From the NCBI GenBank assembly GCA_964563535.1, contig CAZLXP010000002.1:8922-72921 (forward strand): a stretch of DNA of 64,000 nucleotides, written 5' to 3'. The notes below the pieces were generated by a model, which was given only the letters and a program-made list of their open reading frames with translations, searched no databases and had not been told where the DNA came from. A program made the position numbers and the translations under genes. The stretch is from WVWN01 sp964563535 (lineage in GTDB: Bacteria > RBG-13-66-14 > B26-G2 > WVWN01). Every line of letters begins with the position of its first letter. The first letter of the stretch is position 1. This document shows, piece by piece, positions 6,803 through 14,825 of the stretch.

Positions 6803-8029
6803 TTAGCGCGCGACGACCATGGCCTTCACGAACCGTTCCCCCGCGGCCTCCAACGTGTATAGGTATACGCCGGGCGCGACGTTTTGCGGCCGCCACTCGA
6901 GCTCGTACGTTCCGGGTTGATAGATTTTATCGGCCAACGTCGCGACGCGCCGGCCGGCGAGGTCGTAGACGGCCAGTTTCACCTTGGCCGGAACCTGGCA
7001 GGCGAACTTTATTTTGGTATACGACGTTACGGGGTTGGGCCGGTTTTGGGCGAGGTTGAAAGCGGTCGGCACGTTGGGTTCGGGCCGCGGCCCCGGTTTC
7101 AAGGCCCACAACGCCGTATCGGCGTTTTCGCGGAGCGCGTCGAGGTCGGCGCCCGCGACCACCGCGAACGTAACTATCTCCGTCAGGCCGGCGGGGATTT
7201 CGAACGGGCCGGCGCTGAGCATCACGCGCCAATCGTAGGGTTTCGTCTGCTCGCAGTCGAAGCTGGGGTCTTCCATATAGGCGTATTTGTATTGGTCGGT
7301 GTCGGGGTCGTTCATGATGTCCCACGAGTGCGCGCCGCGAACCGGGCCGTCGATGCAGACGAGGCCAAGGTAAGGGTTGTCGCGGTCGTCGTCGTACATG
7401 TACGGCATCTTCCGCTCGGCGTCGAAGCCGACGTAGTCGTCGATGTAGGAGAGCGAACCGCCGATATCGAAATCGTACGCGAGCGCGAAATAAGTTTTCT
7501 CCAGCGTTGCGGAAGACCCGTTTTTGACGTGGTAGCGGAAGGCGATGAAGTCGTCGTAGTCATCAAGGTACGAGCTTACGCCGTGCACGTCGCATTCGAC
7601 CGGTATCGGCCCGTTTTCGCCGGCGTTAGCATCGTTTATACGGTAGTATGAGTCGAGCGTGCCGTCGCGTTTAATATAAGACGGGACTTGTGTCCACTCG
7701 GGGTCGCGCGACATTATAACCGGCGTAAGGCCGTCCCACTCGGGCGGGGAAACGACAAACAACCAATAACGTTCCCCCACGATTTTGGAGCTTGTGGCTA
7801 ACCAACATTCACCTTGATATATGTTACGCGGCCCATTCGGCGGTGGGTATATGCCGGAACCCTCAAAGTCGCCTACGCCACCATCATTCCAGATCTTGAG
7901 CCACAACAGGCCGTCGTCGTGGATGTCCCAATCCGGGAATTCGCCCGAAGGCGCCCCGTAGTCTTTTCCCCAGGTGGTTGGCGCTGCTAAAAATATTCCT
8001 ATTATTAACGTCGCAATTTTTTTCCACAT
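6803..8029 (-). CDS. secreted protein with FlgD/Por-type C-terminal sorting domain
   Basis: The 408-residue protein has a signal peptide (MWKKIATLIIGIFLAAPTTWG). A middle region of unknown function has repeated Asp-rich motifs (DFDIGGSLSYIDDYVG, KMPYMYDDDR). The C-terminal domain of about 85 residues is of the FlgD-Ig/type IX secretion kind: FNLAQNRPNPV, KLAVYDLAGRRVATL, GTYELEW, GVYLYTLEA. It is a diverged relative of the two 504-residue proteins upstream, sharing the SLSYIDD and PYMYDDD blocks. An AGGAGGTG ribosome site sits 9 nt before ATG 8029. Export through the outer membrane and surface attachment are inferred from the tail. The function of the central region is not recognised. Confidence 0.82.
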   Translation of the reverse strand: MWKKIATLIIGIFLAAPTTWGKDYGAPSGEFPDWDIHDDGLLWLKIWNDGGVGDFEGSGIYPPPNGPRNIYQGECWLATSSKIVGERYWLFVVSPPEWDGLTPVIMSRDPEWTQVPSYIKRDGTLDSYYRINDANAGENGPIPVECDVHGVSSYLDDYDDFIAFRYHVKNGSSATLEKTYFALAYDFDIGGSLSYIDDYVGFDAERKMPYMYDDDRDNPYLGLVCIDGPVRGAHSWDIMNDPDTDQYKYAYMEDPSFDCEQTKPYDWRVMLSAGPFEIPAGLTEIVTFAVVAGADLDALRENADTALWALKPGPRPEPNVPTAFNLAQNRPNPVTSYTKIKFACQVPAKVKLAVYDLAGRRVATLADKIYQPGTYELEWRPQNVAPGVYLYTLEAAGERFVKAMVVAR

Positions 8030-8051
8030 CGCGACGCACCTCCTGGATGGG

Positions 8052-8083
8052 AAACGCGGCGCCGGTTTTGGGGCCGGCGCCGC
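8052..8083 (-). terminator. terminator hairpin after secreted protein copy A
   Basis: GCGGCGCCGG (8056-8065) pairs perfectly with CCGGCGCCGC (8074-8083) around an 8-nt loop, 12 nt after the stop at 8096 on the - strand. Only a short T run (TTTCCC) follows, so termination may be partial. The same element recurs after copy B. Confidence 0.55.
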
Positions 8084-8095
8084 CGTATTTCCGCG

Positions 8096-9610
8096 TTATT
8101 TAACCACCGCGAGCCGTTTCGTCGCGACCTCGTCGCCGGCCCGCAGGCGGTAGATGTAGACCCCCGCGGCCAATCTACCCGTATCGAGCGTGGCCTCGTT
8201 CTCGCCGGCGGGACGGTACCCCTCCGCGACGATGGCGACCCTCCGCCCGCTTAAGTCGAAAACTTCCAGCGTCACGCCGCCCGCGTCGGCGAGGGTGAAC
8301 GTTATCGTCGTCGTCTCGCGCGCCGGGTTGGGGAAGTTCTGCGCCAGGCCGAATGCCCGCGGCTTGGCCTTGTCACCCGCCGTGACCCTTAACGGCCCGT
8401 ATCGCTCTTTGCCGCCCCGCAACGTTACGGCCTCGAGCGCGTATTCGTACGTGACCCCCGCGGCAACGGACGAGTCGACGAACCTGAACGGTTTTCGCCC
8501 GGTTATGAGGGACGTGTTGACTTTGACCTCAGGTGTGGCGGCTTCCTTGGCGGCGCGGTACAAGTTGAAGCCGGCGTACGTGATATTCGGTTCCCAGTTC
8601 AGCTCCACCGCGCCCGGCAACGCGCGCGCCCAGAACCTGTCAACGCCGGTGAAGATATCCCAGTATTTGTCGTAAGCGGCGTCCGAGTTGGCTTGGAGCT
8701 CCGACAGGTTCATCCCCGCCACGACGGCGAACGCATACCTGAGCTTCTCGTTGTTGGCGCAGACGTGCGGCCCGCTAGACAAACACACCACCCAATCGTA
8801 CGGCGTCTCTTGTTCGATCCACTTGCCGGAGGTTATGAGCGCCCATTTCTCGGCGTCAGTCTTGGGTTCTTCTGGAGCAGCGGGTGCGCCCATCGTGTGC
8901 GGTTTCCCGTCGAGGATGCGAAGGCCGACGTACGGGTGTTCCGGGTCGTCGTCGTACATATAAGGCATTTTGCGGGGATAGTCGATGCCGACCTTGTCGT
9001 CGATGTAAGATAGCGAGCCGCCGACGTCGAAGTCATAGTAAAGGCAGATGAACTCGTCGGATAAGTTTCGGCCCGACTTGTTTAGGAATTGGGTTTGGAA
9101 GATGATATAGTCGTCGTTCGTAGCGTCGGACCATTGCATGCCGTGCTGTTCGACGACGAGGCCGATGGGCCCTTCTTCCTTCGCGTCGCGGTCGTCGACC
9201 TTGAGGTACGAGTCGAGTGCGCCCCATTTTTCTACGTACTCCGGGCGTTGGTTCCAGCTCGAGCCGTCGCTCCATAACGTACCAAGGATATTGTGCCATT
9301 CCGGATTCTTGCCGCTACCCACGGCCATTTCGCCGCTCACGCGCGGCTTTCCCCAGGCGTTCGTCCCGACCCACGTATAGCCGGCGTATAAGGTATTTAC
9401 GCCGCTCTCCCCGGGGTAGGTACCGCTTCCTCCCACGTCCCCTACGTATAACCTGTTGTTTAGTTTCAACCAGTAAAGGCCGGCGTCGTGGAGGTCGTTG
9501 CTTTGGCCGTCAACATAGTGGGCCGCGTCGCCGTATTTCGCGTTCGCGGCCCAACTCGCGCCGGCGATAAAGAGCAATATTACCGCCGTCGTTATTATTC
9601 TCTTTTCCAT
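8096..9610 (-). CDS. secreted protein with C-terminal sorting domain, paralog A
   Basis: The 504-residue protein has a signal peptide (MEKRIITTAVILLFIAGASWA) and an unrecognised N-terminal domain with Asp-rich, possibly calcium-binding blocks (DFDVGGSLSYIDDKVG, MPYMYDDDPEHPYVGL). A fibronectin-III-like stretch follows (about residues 325-410, VELNWEPNITYAGFNLYRA, TYEYALEAV). The C-terminal FlgD/Por-type sorting domain reads FGLAQNFPNPARETTTI, LEVFDLSGRRVAI, GVYIYRLRAG. GGAGG lies 6 nt before ATG 9610. It is a duplicate of the gene at 9927-11441; the last 190 codons are nearly identical. The leader carries a 19-nt A tract that is only 5 nt long in the other copy. Surface display is likely; the ligand or substrate is unknown. 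Confidence 0.82.
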   Translation of the reverse strand: MEKRIITTAVILLFIAGASWAANAKYGDAAHYVDGQSNDLHDAGLYWLKLNNRLYVGDVGGSGTYPGESGVNTLYAGYTWVGTNAWGKPRVSGEMAVGSGKNPEWHNILGTLWSDGSSWNQRPEYVEKWGALDSYLKVDDRDAKEEGPIGLVVEQHGMQWSDATNDDYIIFQTQFLNKSGRNLSDEFICLYYDFDVGGSLSYIDDKVGIDYPRKMPYMYDDDPEHPYVGLRILDGKPHTMGAPAAPEEPKTDAEKWALITSGKWIEQETPYDWVVCLSSGPHVCANNEKLRYAFAVVAGMNLSELQANSDAAYDKYWDIFTGVDRFWARALPGAVELNWEPNITYAGFNLYRAAKEAATPEVKVNTSLITGRKPFRFVDSSVAAGVTYEYALEAVTLRGGKERYGPLRVTAGDKAKPRAFGLAQNFPNPARETTTITFTLADAGGVTLEVFDLSGRRVAIVAEGYRPAGENEATLDTGRLAAGVYIYRLRAGDEVATKRLAVVK

Positions 9611-9634
9611 ATCCGCCTCCCGGATTATGGTTGG

Positions 9635-9653
9635 TTTTTTTTTTTTTTTTTTT
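9635..9653 (-). repeat. 19-nt homopolymer in a 5' leader
   Basis: A run of 19 T on the + strand (19 A in the transcript) lies between the predicted transcription start and the ribosome binding site of paralog A. The matching position in paralog B (11470-11474) has only 5. Such runs are prone to slippage; sequencing error at the run is also possible. Confidence 0.75.
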
Positions 9654-9666
9654 CGCGTACGATAAA

Positions 9667-9695
9667 ATTTTACACCTACCCCCGGGCTAAGTCAA
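9667..9695 (-). promoter_or_regulatory. sigma70-type promoter of paralog A
   Basis: On the - strand TTGACT (9695-9690) and TAAAAT (9672-9667) are spaced by 17 nt. In paralog B the -35 is identical but the -10 reads TAGAGT (11492-11487), so copy A should be the stronger promoter. Confidence 0.7.
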
Positions 9696-9775
9696 GTCCA
9701 TAATTGCAGGTTTTCCATTTTCCTAACCTGCAACTCGTTATATAACAATACGTTGGGGAAACTACGTGAAAACCG

Positions 9776-9857
9776 TCACTTTCCCGGTTTTTGGGGAATT
9801 GTAAACGTAAAAGGATACCGCACCGTCACGGCGTCGGCGCCCGGGCCGAAGTCCCAT
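9776..9857 (-). pseudogene. 3' fragment of the TonB-C-like gene at the duplication junction
   Basis: About 80 bp match the 3' end of the intact gene at 11665-12048, including its stop codon and the codons for the terminal YPFTFTIPQ-like segment. The match breaks at about 9857, where the next duplication unit begins. The fragment has no start codon and marks the breakpoint of the tandem duplication. Confidence 0.8.
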
Positions 9858-9880
9858 TCGGCGACGCACCTCCTGGATGG

Positions 9881-9915
9881 GAAAGGCGGCGCCGGTTTTT
9901 AAGGCCGGCGCCGCC
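9881..9915 (-). terminator. terminator hairpin after secreted protein copy B
   Basis: GGCGGCGCCGG (9885-9895) pairs with CCGGCGCCGCC (9905-9915), an 11-bp perfect stem with a 9-nt loop, 11 nt after the stop at 9927 on the - strand, followed by TTTCCC. Confidence 0.6.
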
Positions 9916-9926
9916 GTATTTCCGCG

Positions 9927-11441
9927 TTATTTAACCACCGCGAGCCGTTTAGTCGCGACCTCGTCGCCGGCCCGCAGGCGGTAGATGTAGACCCCCGCGG
10001 CCAATCTACCCGTATCGAGCGTGGCCTCGTTCTCGCCGGCGGGACGGTACCCCTCCGCGACGATGGCGACCCTCCGCCCGCTTAAGTCGAAAACTTCCAG
10101 CGTCACGCCGCCCGCGTCGGCGAGGGTGAACGTTATCGTCGTCGTCTCGCGCGCCGGGTTGGGGAAGTTCTGCGCCAGGCCGAATGCCCGCGGCTTGGCC
10201 TTGTCACCCGCCGTGACCCTTAACGGCCCGTATCGCTCTTTGCCGCCCCGCAACGTTACGGCCTCGAGCGCGTATTCGTACGTGACCCCCGCGGCAACGG
10301 ACGAGTCGACGAACCTGAACGGTTTTCGCCCGGTTATGAGGGACGTGTTGACTTTGACCTCAGGTGTGGCGGCTTCCTTGGCGGCGCGGTACAAGTTGAA
10401 GCCGGCGTACGTGATATTCGGTTCCCAGTTCAGCTCCACCGCGCCCGGCAACGCGCGCGCCCAGAACCTGTCAACGCCGGTGAAGATATCCCAGTATTTG
10501 TCGTAAGCGGTGTCCGAGTTGGCTTGAAGCTCCGACAGATTCATCCCCGCCACGACGGCGAACGCATACCTAAGCTTCTCGTTGTCGGCGCAGACGTGCG
10601 GCCCGCTGGAAAGGCATACGCGCCAATCGTACGGTTCGGTCTTTTCGATCCACTTACCCGAGGTCATAAGCGCCCACTTCTCGGTGTCGGTATCGGGGTC
10701 CTCCATAATATTAGGGACGCCCAAAGTATGAGGTTTCCCGTCAAGGATGCGTAAGCCCACGTACGGGTGTGTCGGGTCGTCGTCGTACATATACGGCATT
10801 TTGCGGGGGTAGTCGATGCCGACTTTGTCGTCGATATAGGATAACGAGCCGCCGATGTCGAAGTCATAGTAAAGGCAAATAAACTCGTCGGACAGTTTTC
10901 GGCCGGACTTGTTCAGGAAGTGGGTTTGGAAGATGATATAGTCGTCGTTCGTAGCGTCGGACCATTGCATGCCGTGCTGTTCGACGACGAGGCCGATGGG
11001 CCCTTCTTCCTTCGCGTCGCGGTCGTCCACTTTAAGGTACGAGTCGAGCGTGCCCCATTTTTCGACGTATTCCGGCCGCTGGTTCCAGCTCGAGCCGTCG
11101 CTCCACAACGTCCCCAACACGTTATGCCATTCGGGGCCGCTCGAACTAATTGGGAAGTCGCCGCTAACGCGCGGCTTTCCCCAGGCGTTGGTACCGACCC
11201 AACAACAACCGACGTAAAGCGTAGTGTCGCCTTCTTTACCGGGGTAGTTGCCGCTACCGCTATTAGGGTCGCCTACGTACAAGCGGGGCCACAGTTTTAG
11301 CCAGTAAAGGCCGGCGTCGTGGATGTCGTTGCTTTGGCCGTCAACATAGTGGGCCGCGTCGCCGTACTTAGCGTTCGCGGCCCAACTCGTGCCGGCGATA
11401 AGGAGCAATATTACCGCCGTCGTCATTATTCTCTTTTCCAT
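9927..11441 (-). CDS. secreted protein with C-terminal sorting domain, paralog B
   Basis: The 504-residue protein has the same layout as paralog A: signal peptide (MEKRIMTTAVILLLIAGTSWA), Asp-rich N-terminal domain (DFDIGGSLSYIDDKVG, MPYMYDDDPTHPYVGL), fibronectin-III-like region, and FlgD/Por-type sorting domain. Differences from A are concentrated in residues 50-100 and 230-280 (for example SGSGNYPGKEGDTTLYVGCC, DPDTDTEKWALMTSG), while the last 190 codons are nearly identical in DNA. That pattern suggests either selection for change in the exposed part or gene conversion of the shared tail. GGAGG precedes ATG 11441. The function of the exposed domain is not recognised. Confidence 0.82.
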   Translation of the reverse strand: MEKRIMTTAVILLLIAGTSWAANAKYGDAAHYVDGQSNDIHDAGLYWLKLWPRLYVGDPNSGSGNYPGKEGDTTLYVGCCWVGTNAWGKPRVSGDFPISSSGPEWHNVLGTLWSDGSSWNQRPEYVEKWGTLDSYLKVDDRDAKEEGPIGLVVEQHGMQWSDATNDDYIIFQTHFLNKSGRKLSDEFICLYYDFDIGGSLSYIDDKVGIDYPRKMPYMYDDDPTHPYVGLRILDGKPHTLGVPNIMEDPDTDTEKWALMTSGKWIEKTEPYDWRVCLSSGPHVCADNEKLRYAFAVVAGMNLSELQANSDTAYDKYWDIFTGVDRFWARALPGAVELNWEPNITYAGFNLYRAAKEAATPEVKVNTSLITGRKPFRFVDSSVAAGVTYEYALEAVTLRGGKERYGPLRVTAGDKAKPRAFGLAQNFPNPARETTTITFTLADAGGVTLEVFDLSGRRVAIVAEGYRPAGENEATLDTGRLAAGVYIYRLRAGDEVATKRLAVVK

Positions 11442-11486
11442 ATCCGCCTCCCGGATTATGGTTGGGTTGTTTTTGCGTACGATAAA

Positions 11487-11515
11487 ACTCTACACCTACC
11501 CCCGGGCTAAGTCAA
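11487..11515 (-). promoter_or_regulatory. sigma70-type promoter of paralog B
   Basis: TTGACT (11515-11510) and TAGAGT (11492-11487) are separated by 17 nt on the - strand. The -10 differs from paralog A at two positions and is weaker. Confidence 0.55.
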
Positions 11516-11545
11516 GTCCATAATTGCAGGTTTTCCATTTTCCTA

Positions 11546-11645
11546 NNNNNNNNNNNNNNNNNNNNNNNNNNNNNNNNNNNNNNNNNNNNNNNNNNNNNNN
11601 NNNNNNNNNNNNNNNNNNNNNNNNNNNNNNNNNNNNNNNNNNNNN
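11546..11645. other. assembly gap of 100 N
   Basis: Exactly 100 undetermined bases, the usual placeholder for a gap of unknown size. It falls in duplicated sequence; unit A has 31 nt at the same place. The real content could be those 31 nt or further collapsed copies of the repeat. Confidence 0.95.
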
Positions 11646-11664
11646 GGAAACTACGTGAAAACCG

Positions 11665-12048
11665 TCACTTTCCCGGTTTTTGGGGAATTGTAAACGTAAA
11701 GGGGTACCGCACCGTCACGGCGTCGGCGCCCGGGCCGAAGTCCCACTTCGCTACCGCGGCGGCTACGGCTTCCTCGAAGAGCTTACAACCGGTCGTCCCT
11801 TCCAGGACTTCGCTGGCCGTTACCGCGCCCGTGCTCGCGACGGTGAACTTCACGACGACGGTCCCCTCGACGGCCAGGCCGGCGTCGAGGTACGTATTGT
11901 AAATGGTAGTTATCTCCGCCTTATGTTGTTCGATGACGGCGGCGATGTCGCCCGGGTCGCGGCCTGCCGCTTCGCCCAGGGCGAGGCCGGCCGCGGCCGG
12001 GATGGCCGCGACTATCGCGCCTATAAGGCAAGCGTATAACGGTTTCAT
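11665..12048 (-). CDS. secreted/periplasmic TonB-C (AgmX/PglI C-terminal)-like protein
   Basis: The 127-residue protein has an N-terminal signal peptide or anchor (MKPLYACLIGAIVAAIPAAAGLALG). The remainder reads as one small domain: a helix IEQHKAEITTIYNTYLDAG, then strands VEGTVVVKFTVASTGAVTASEVLEG, a helix with LFEEAVAAAVAKWDFG, and the closing YPFTFTI strand. This is the pattern of TonB-C/AgmX-PglI-like domains. Its 3' 80 bp are duplicated as a fragment at 9776-9857. It is followed on the same strand by the duplicated secreted proteins and preceded by a larger protein with the same domain. No Shine-Dalgarno is seen before ATG 12048. The precise role is unknown. Confidence 0.7.
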   Translation of the reverse strand: MKPLYACLIGAIVAAIPAAAGLALGEAAGRDPGDIAAVIEQHKAEITTIYNTYLDAGLAVEGTVVVKFTVASTGAVTASEVLEGTTGCKLFEEAVAAAVAKWDFGPGADAVTVRYPFTFTIPQKPGK

Positions 12049-12151
12049 TTTTTAGCGGACGGCGGGAGATAGCCGCAAAACCGGCGAGCGCGAAATCGTC
12101 CCGCCTTCGGCGCCCGGGACGTATTCGCGGCCGCCGCGGTCGACAGCCCTT

Positions 12152-12850
12152 CTATTTCCTACTGTAAAATATGAAAGGGTAGGTTAGCGTGACGTCGTTC
12201 GTCGACGGCGTGAAGGTCCATTTATTTATGGCGCGGGCCAACGCCACCTCGAGCGGTTTCACGTTGACCGTCGACTCGACGACCTCGACGCCGGCGACGC
12301 CGCCCGACGCCAGGATGGTGAACCGGACCTTGAGTTTGCCGGCGGCATTCGGGTAGATGTTGAGGTAGTGTTCGTATATCTGCTCCAACTCCCGCTGTTT
12401 TATGTCGATTTCAGTTTGGATCTCTGGCCCCGTCCGCGTGCCGCCCGGCTTGACCTTGACGGGAGCCGCGGGCGTCTCGCCCAAGTCGACGGAAGTCGCT
12501 ATCGCGACCGCGGCTCGAGCCATATCGTTCGCCGGCGACACGCGGCCCTCGTCTTTATCCAGGAGGAATATCATTTCCGCGCTCGCGGCGTCGAGCAAAA
12601 ACGAATAACGAACGTCGTAGTGGCCGGGGAGGGTTTCGGTCGCGTCCCAGGCGATAGGTTGGACGGCGTGGCCCTCGGCCTCGAAACCCATAAGTAATCC
12701 GTCGACCGCCCGGGCGACGTCCATGAAATAGCCTTCGCCGCGCCAGCTCTTGACGATGGCTATGGCTTCGTCCTCGCCCGCCGCGCGACATGCCGGCGGC
12801 GTCGCCGCGGCCGCGATCAATAACGCCAGCAACTCTATTCTGCGCGCCAC
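12152..12850 (-). CDS. secreted protein with C-terminal TonB-C/AgmX-like domain
   Basis: The 232-residue protein has a signal peptide (MARRIELLALLIAAAATPPACRA, where the Cys could allow lipidation but the -3/-1 residues are poor). An N-terminal domain of about 110 residues is not recognised. The C-terminal domain (about 135-232) resembles the next gene: QRELEQIYEHYLNIYPNAAG, LKVRFTILASGGVAGVEVVE, ALARAINKWTFTP, YPFIFYS. The GTG start at 12850 lies 5 nt after a TATAAT box, so the mRNA may be leaderless. It stands between the flx operon terminator and the smaller TonB-C-like gene. Role unknown. Confidence 0.7.
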   Translation of the reverse strand: MARRIELLALLIAAAATPPACRAAGEDEAIAIVKSWRGEGYFMDVARAVDGLLMGFEAEGHAVQPIAWDATETLPGHYDVRYSFLLDAASAEMIFLLDKDEGRVSPANDMARAAVAIATSVDLGETPAAPVKVKPGGTRTGPEIQTEIDIKQRELEQIYEHYLNIYPNAAGKLKVRFTILASGGVAGVEVVESTVNVKPLEVALARAINKWTFTPSTNDVTLTYPFIFYSRK

Positions 12851-12855
12851 GCCCC

Positions 12856-12884
12856 ATTATATAATAAGACGCGCGCGACCGTAA
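12856..12884 (-). promoter_or_regulatory. promoter with consensus -10, leaderless layout
   Basis: TATAAT reads on the - strand at 12861-12856, with a weak TTACGG (12884-12879) 17 nt upstream. Only GGGGC separates the -10 from the GTG start codon. Confidence 0.5.
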
Positions 12885-12908
12885 TAAAAAAGGCCGCGCC
12901 GCGGCCTT
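12884..12908 (-). terminator. intrinsic terminator of the hdr-flx operon
   Basis: AAGGCCGC (12890-12897) and GCGGCCTT (12901-12908) form a perfect 8-bp stem with a 3-nt loop, followed on the - strand by TTTTTTATT. It lies 26 nt after the stop of flxA at 12934. Confidence 0.9.
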
Positions 12909-12933
12909 CGGGGCTTGGTTCCCGAACCCGTCC

Positions 12934-13779
12934 TTAAAATTCTTGCGGCAGGGAGAGGATATGTTCGTAGTTGAACACCGGGCCGTCTTTGCAGACGTAT
13001 ACCGAACCGATGTTGCACCGGCCGCATTTACCTACGCCGCATTTCATCCTCATCTCCAGCGTGGTCCAGATCTGGCCGGGCGCGTAATCCAATTTTTCCA
13101 TAAGGGATTTCGCCACCAGCTTGATCATTATAGGCGGTCCGCAAGTTATGACGACGCGGTTGTCGGGGGAGGGGCGCTCTTCCTCCAGGATGGGGGGAAC
13201 GAAAGAGGTCCGGCCGCGCCATCCGGGTATCGGTTCGCCCGGGCATAACGGGTCGAGCGCAAGGGTTACGTCGATGTCGTCGCGCCCTTCGAACGCGACG
13301 AGCTCGCGTTCGTAAACGAGCTCGCACTCCTCGCGCGCGGCGTAGATGAGGTCGATGTGCTCGAAATCGCCCCGGTTATCGAGGCAGGTCCATAGGAGGC
13401 CGCGGAGCGGCGCCTGGCCGATGCCGCCGCCGATGAACAGCAACTCCTTCCCTTTGAAATCGTCGTAGGGGAACCAATTGCCGAATGGGCCGCGGAAGGT
13501 AATCGCGTCGCCTTCGTTCAGGTTGTGAAAGGCGCGCGTAACCTTGCCGACCTCTTTGACCGTAATCTCCAGGCCGTCGCGGCTCGGCGGCGACGCGAGA
13601 CAGAACGCCGCTTCCCCGACGCCGTAGACGCCGAACTCGCCGAACTGGCCGCACTTGAAATCGGGCCGGTCGCCGTCCTCGAACGATAGTTGGAACGTCT
13701 TTATGGTCGGCGTTTCGGCAACGACGCCGGCGATGCGGACGAGCCGCGGCACGTATAGACGTTCGGCGCTATTTTCCAT
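12934..13779 (-). CDS. flxA: flavin oxidoreductase subunit FlxA/FloxA (FAD/NAD(P)H-binding, AsrB/HydG-like)
   Basis: The 281-residue cytoplasmic protein is a ferredoxin-reductase-like module. An FAD-binding barrel comes first (KCGQFGEFGVYGVGEAAFCLAS), then a pyridine-nucleotide domain (FIGGGIGQAPLRGLLW and the CGPPIMI segment), and a C-terminal [2Fe-2S] motif with four Cys (CGVGKCGRCNIG...YVC), as in dihydroorotate dehydrogenase electron-transfer subunits. It should oxidise NAD(P)H and pass electrons to FlxB/C and the Hdr subunits. It is the last gene of the hdrCBA-flxDCBA operon, overlaps flxB by 11 nt and is followed by a strong terminator. AsrB and hydrogenase gamma subunits look alike; the neighbours decide for Flx. 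Confidence 0.88.
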   Translation of the reverse strand: MENSAERLYVPRLVRIAGVVAETPTIKTFQLSFEDGDRPDFKCGQFGEFGVYGVGEAAFCLASPPSRDGLEITVKEVGKVTRAFHNLNEGDAITFRGPFGNWFPYDDFKGKELLFIGGGIGQAPLRGLLWTCLDNRGDFEHIDLIYAAREECELVYERELVAFEGRDDIDVTLALDPLCPGEPIPGWRGRTSFVPPILEEERPSPDNRVVITCGPPIMIKLVAKSLMEKLDYAPGQIWTTLEMRMKCGVGKCGRCNIGSVYVCKDGPVFNYEHILSLPQEF

Positions 13780-14821
13780 GGCGCGCGCCGCCCGGGGGCG
13801 TGTCCTTTAAGCCGCCGAAATATTCGACCAGCTCTTTGATGTTTATCTTTACCGGACAGTACGTAATACACCTGCCGCAACCCGTACAGAGCAGGGGCCC
13901 GAAACGCTCGGGGTAATACCAGAATTTGTGAAGGAGCCGTTGGCGGTAGCGCTTATATTGCCGGTCGCGGGGTTGGTGCGCCGCCATGGCGGTAAAAGTC
14001 CGGCCGGTGCAGTGGTCCCACGTGCGGAGGCGGCGCCCGCCGACGGTGCCGCCCTCGTCCTGGATGTCGAAGCAGTGGCACGTCGGGCAGGTATACGTGC
14101 ATATCCCGCAACCGATACACGTGCTCACCAGAATTTCCCAGTCGGCGTGTTCAAACGCTTTTTCCAGGCCGGCTCGAGCCGCTTCGAGCATCGGCTCCTT
14201 TTTCGTCGTCCCCGCTTTTTCCTGGAAAGCCCGTATCGAACTTTCGGCGTCGCCCCCTTCGGGGTTGAAGAGCTCTTTGTACCGTGCGACGAGGTTGCGG
14301 CCTTTTTCGGTCTGGACCTTCACTAGATAATAATCCTCGAGCGGATAAGCGACGGCGTCGACGCTTTCCTCGGCGTACGATATGCGGTCGCAGAAGCAAT
14401 CTTGTTGCGAAATAGTGCACGCGAGGGCGAATTGGGTCGTCGCGGCGCGCCGATTTAAGTACGGGTCGTCGAGATAGTCCCAAGTGAAGACGTGGTCTAT
14501 GACGTCGAACGCCGCGGCGTCGCACATATTGACGCCGAAGAGGAGGATTTCGCGCGCGGGCCCCGCCGCTCCTTCGGCCCGTATTTTCTCGCCCTCGCGC
14601 TCGTACCGGACCAACGTTTCGGTTTGGGGCAGCGCGAACGTTTTGGCGGACATCGGCGGCTGTTGGTCGACGAAGCCGACGTCGTCGAAGGTGGCGGGTC
14701 GACCATATATGAGGTTGTTATTCGCGTCTCGCGTCTTCGCGACGACGTCGTAATCGGCCAGGGCACGGTCGAAGAGCTCAGCGACCTTGTCCAGGTTAGA
14801 TCTGTAATACTCCGCGGCCAT
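13769..14821 (-). CDS. flxB: Fe-S subunit FlxB/FloxB (hydrogenase/sulfur reductase beta-like)
   Basis: The 350-residue protein carries two ferredoxin-type [4Fe-4S] motifs, CIGCGICTYTCP and CTGCGRCITYCP, plus extra Cys (QQDCFCD, CHCFD). The N-terminal two thirds belong to the family of hydrogenase/sulfur-reductase beta subunits (AsrA-like). ATG 14821 is preferred over the upstream GTG 14854, because it matches the usual family start and avoids a 29-nt overlap with flxC. It should relay electrons between FlxA and the rest of the complex. Closely packed within the operon, it overlaps flxA at its end. Confidence 0.87.
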   Translation of the reverse strand: MAAEYYRSNLDKVAELFDRALADYDVVAKTRDANNNLIYGRPATFDDVGFVDQQPPMSAKTFALPQTETLVRYEREGEKIRAEGAAGPAREILLFGVNMCDAAAFDVIDHVFTWDYLDDPYLNRRAATTQFALACTISQQDCFCDRISYAEESVDAVAYPLEDYYLVKVQTEKGRNLVARYKELFNPEGGDAESSIRAFQEKAGTTKKEPMLEAARAGLEKAFEHADWEILVSTCIGCGICTYTCPTCHCFDIQDEGGTVGGRRLRTWDHCTGRTFTAMAAHQPRDRQYKRYRQRLLHKFWYYPERFGPLLCTGCGRCITYCPVKINIKELVEYFGGLKDTPPGGARHGK

Positions 14822-14825
14822 CAGG

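Larger units (their letters stand above)
8031..9857. repeat. segmental duplication, unit A
   Basis: This 1.83-kb unit starts with GCGACGCACCTCCTGGATGG (the ribosome-site region of the gene ending at 6803), contains the first 504-residue gene and its promoter, and ends inside a copy of the 3' end of the TonB-C-like gene. The same order is repeated from 9861. The 3' halves of the two 504-residue genes are almost identical in DNA, while the 5' halves have diverged. Confidence 0.85.
9861..11746. repeat. segmental duplication, unit B
   Basis: The second unit starts with the same GCGACGCACCTCC sequence at 9861 and runs through the second 504-residue gene and its promoter into the intact TonB-C-like gene. 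A 100-N assembly gap (11546-11645) interrupts it at a place where unit A has only 31 nt. Confidence 0.85.
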
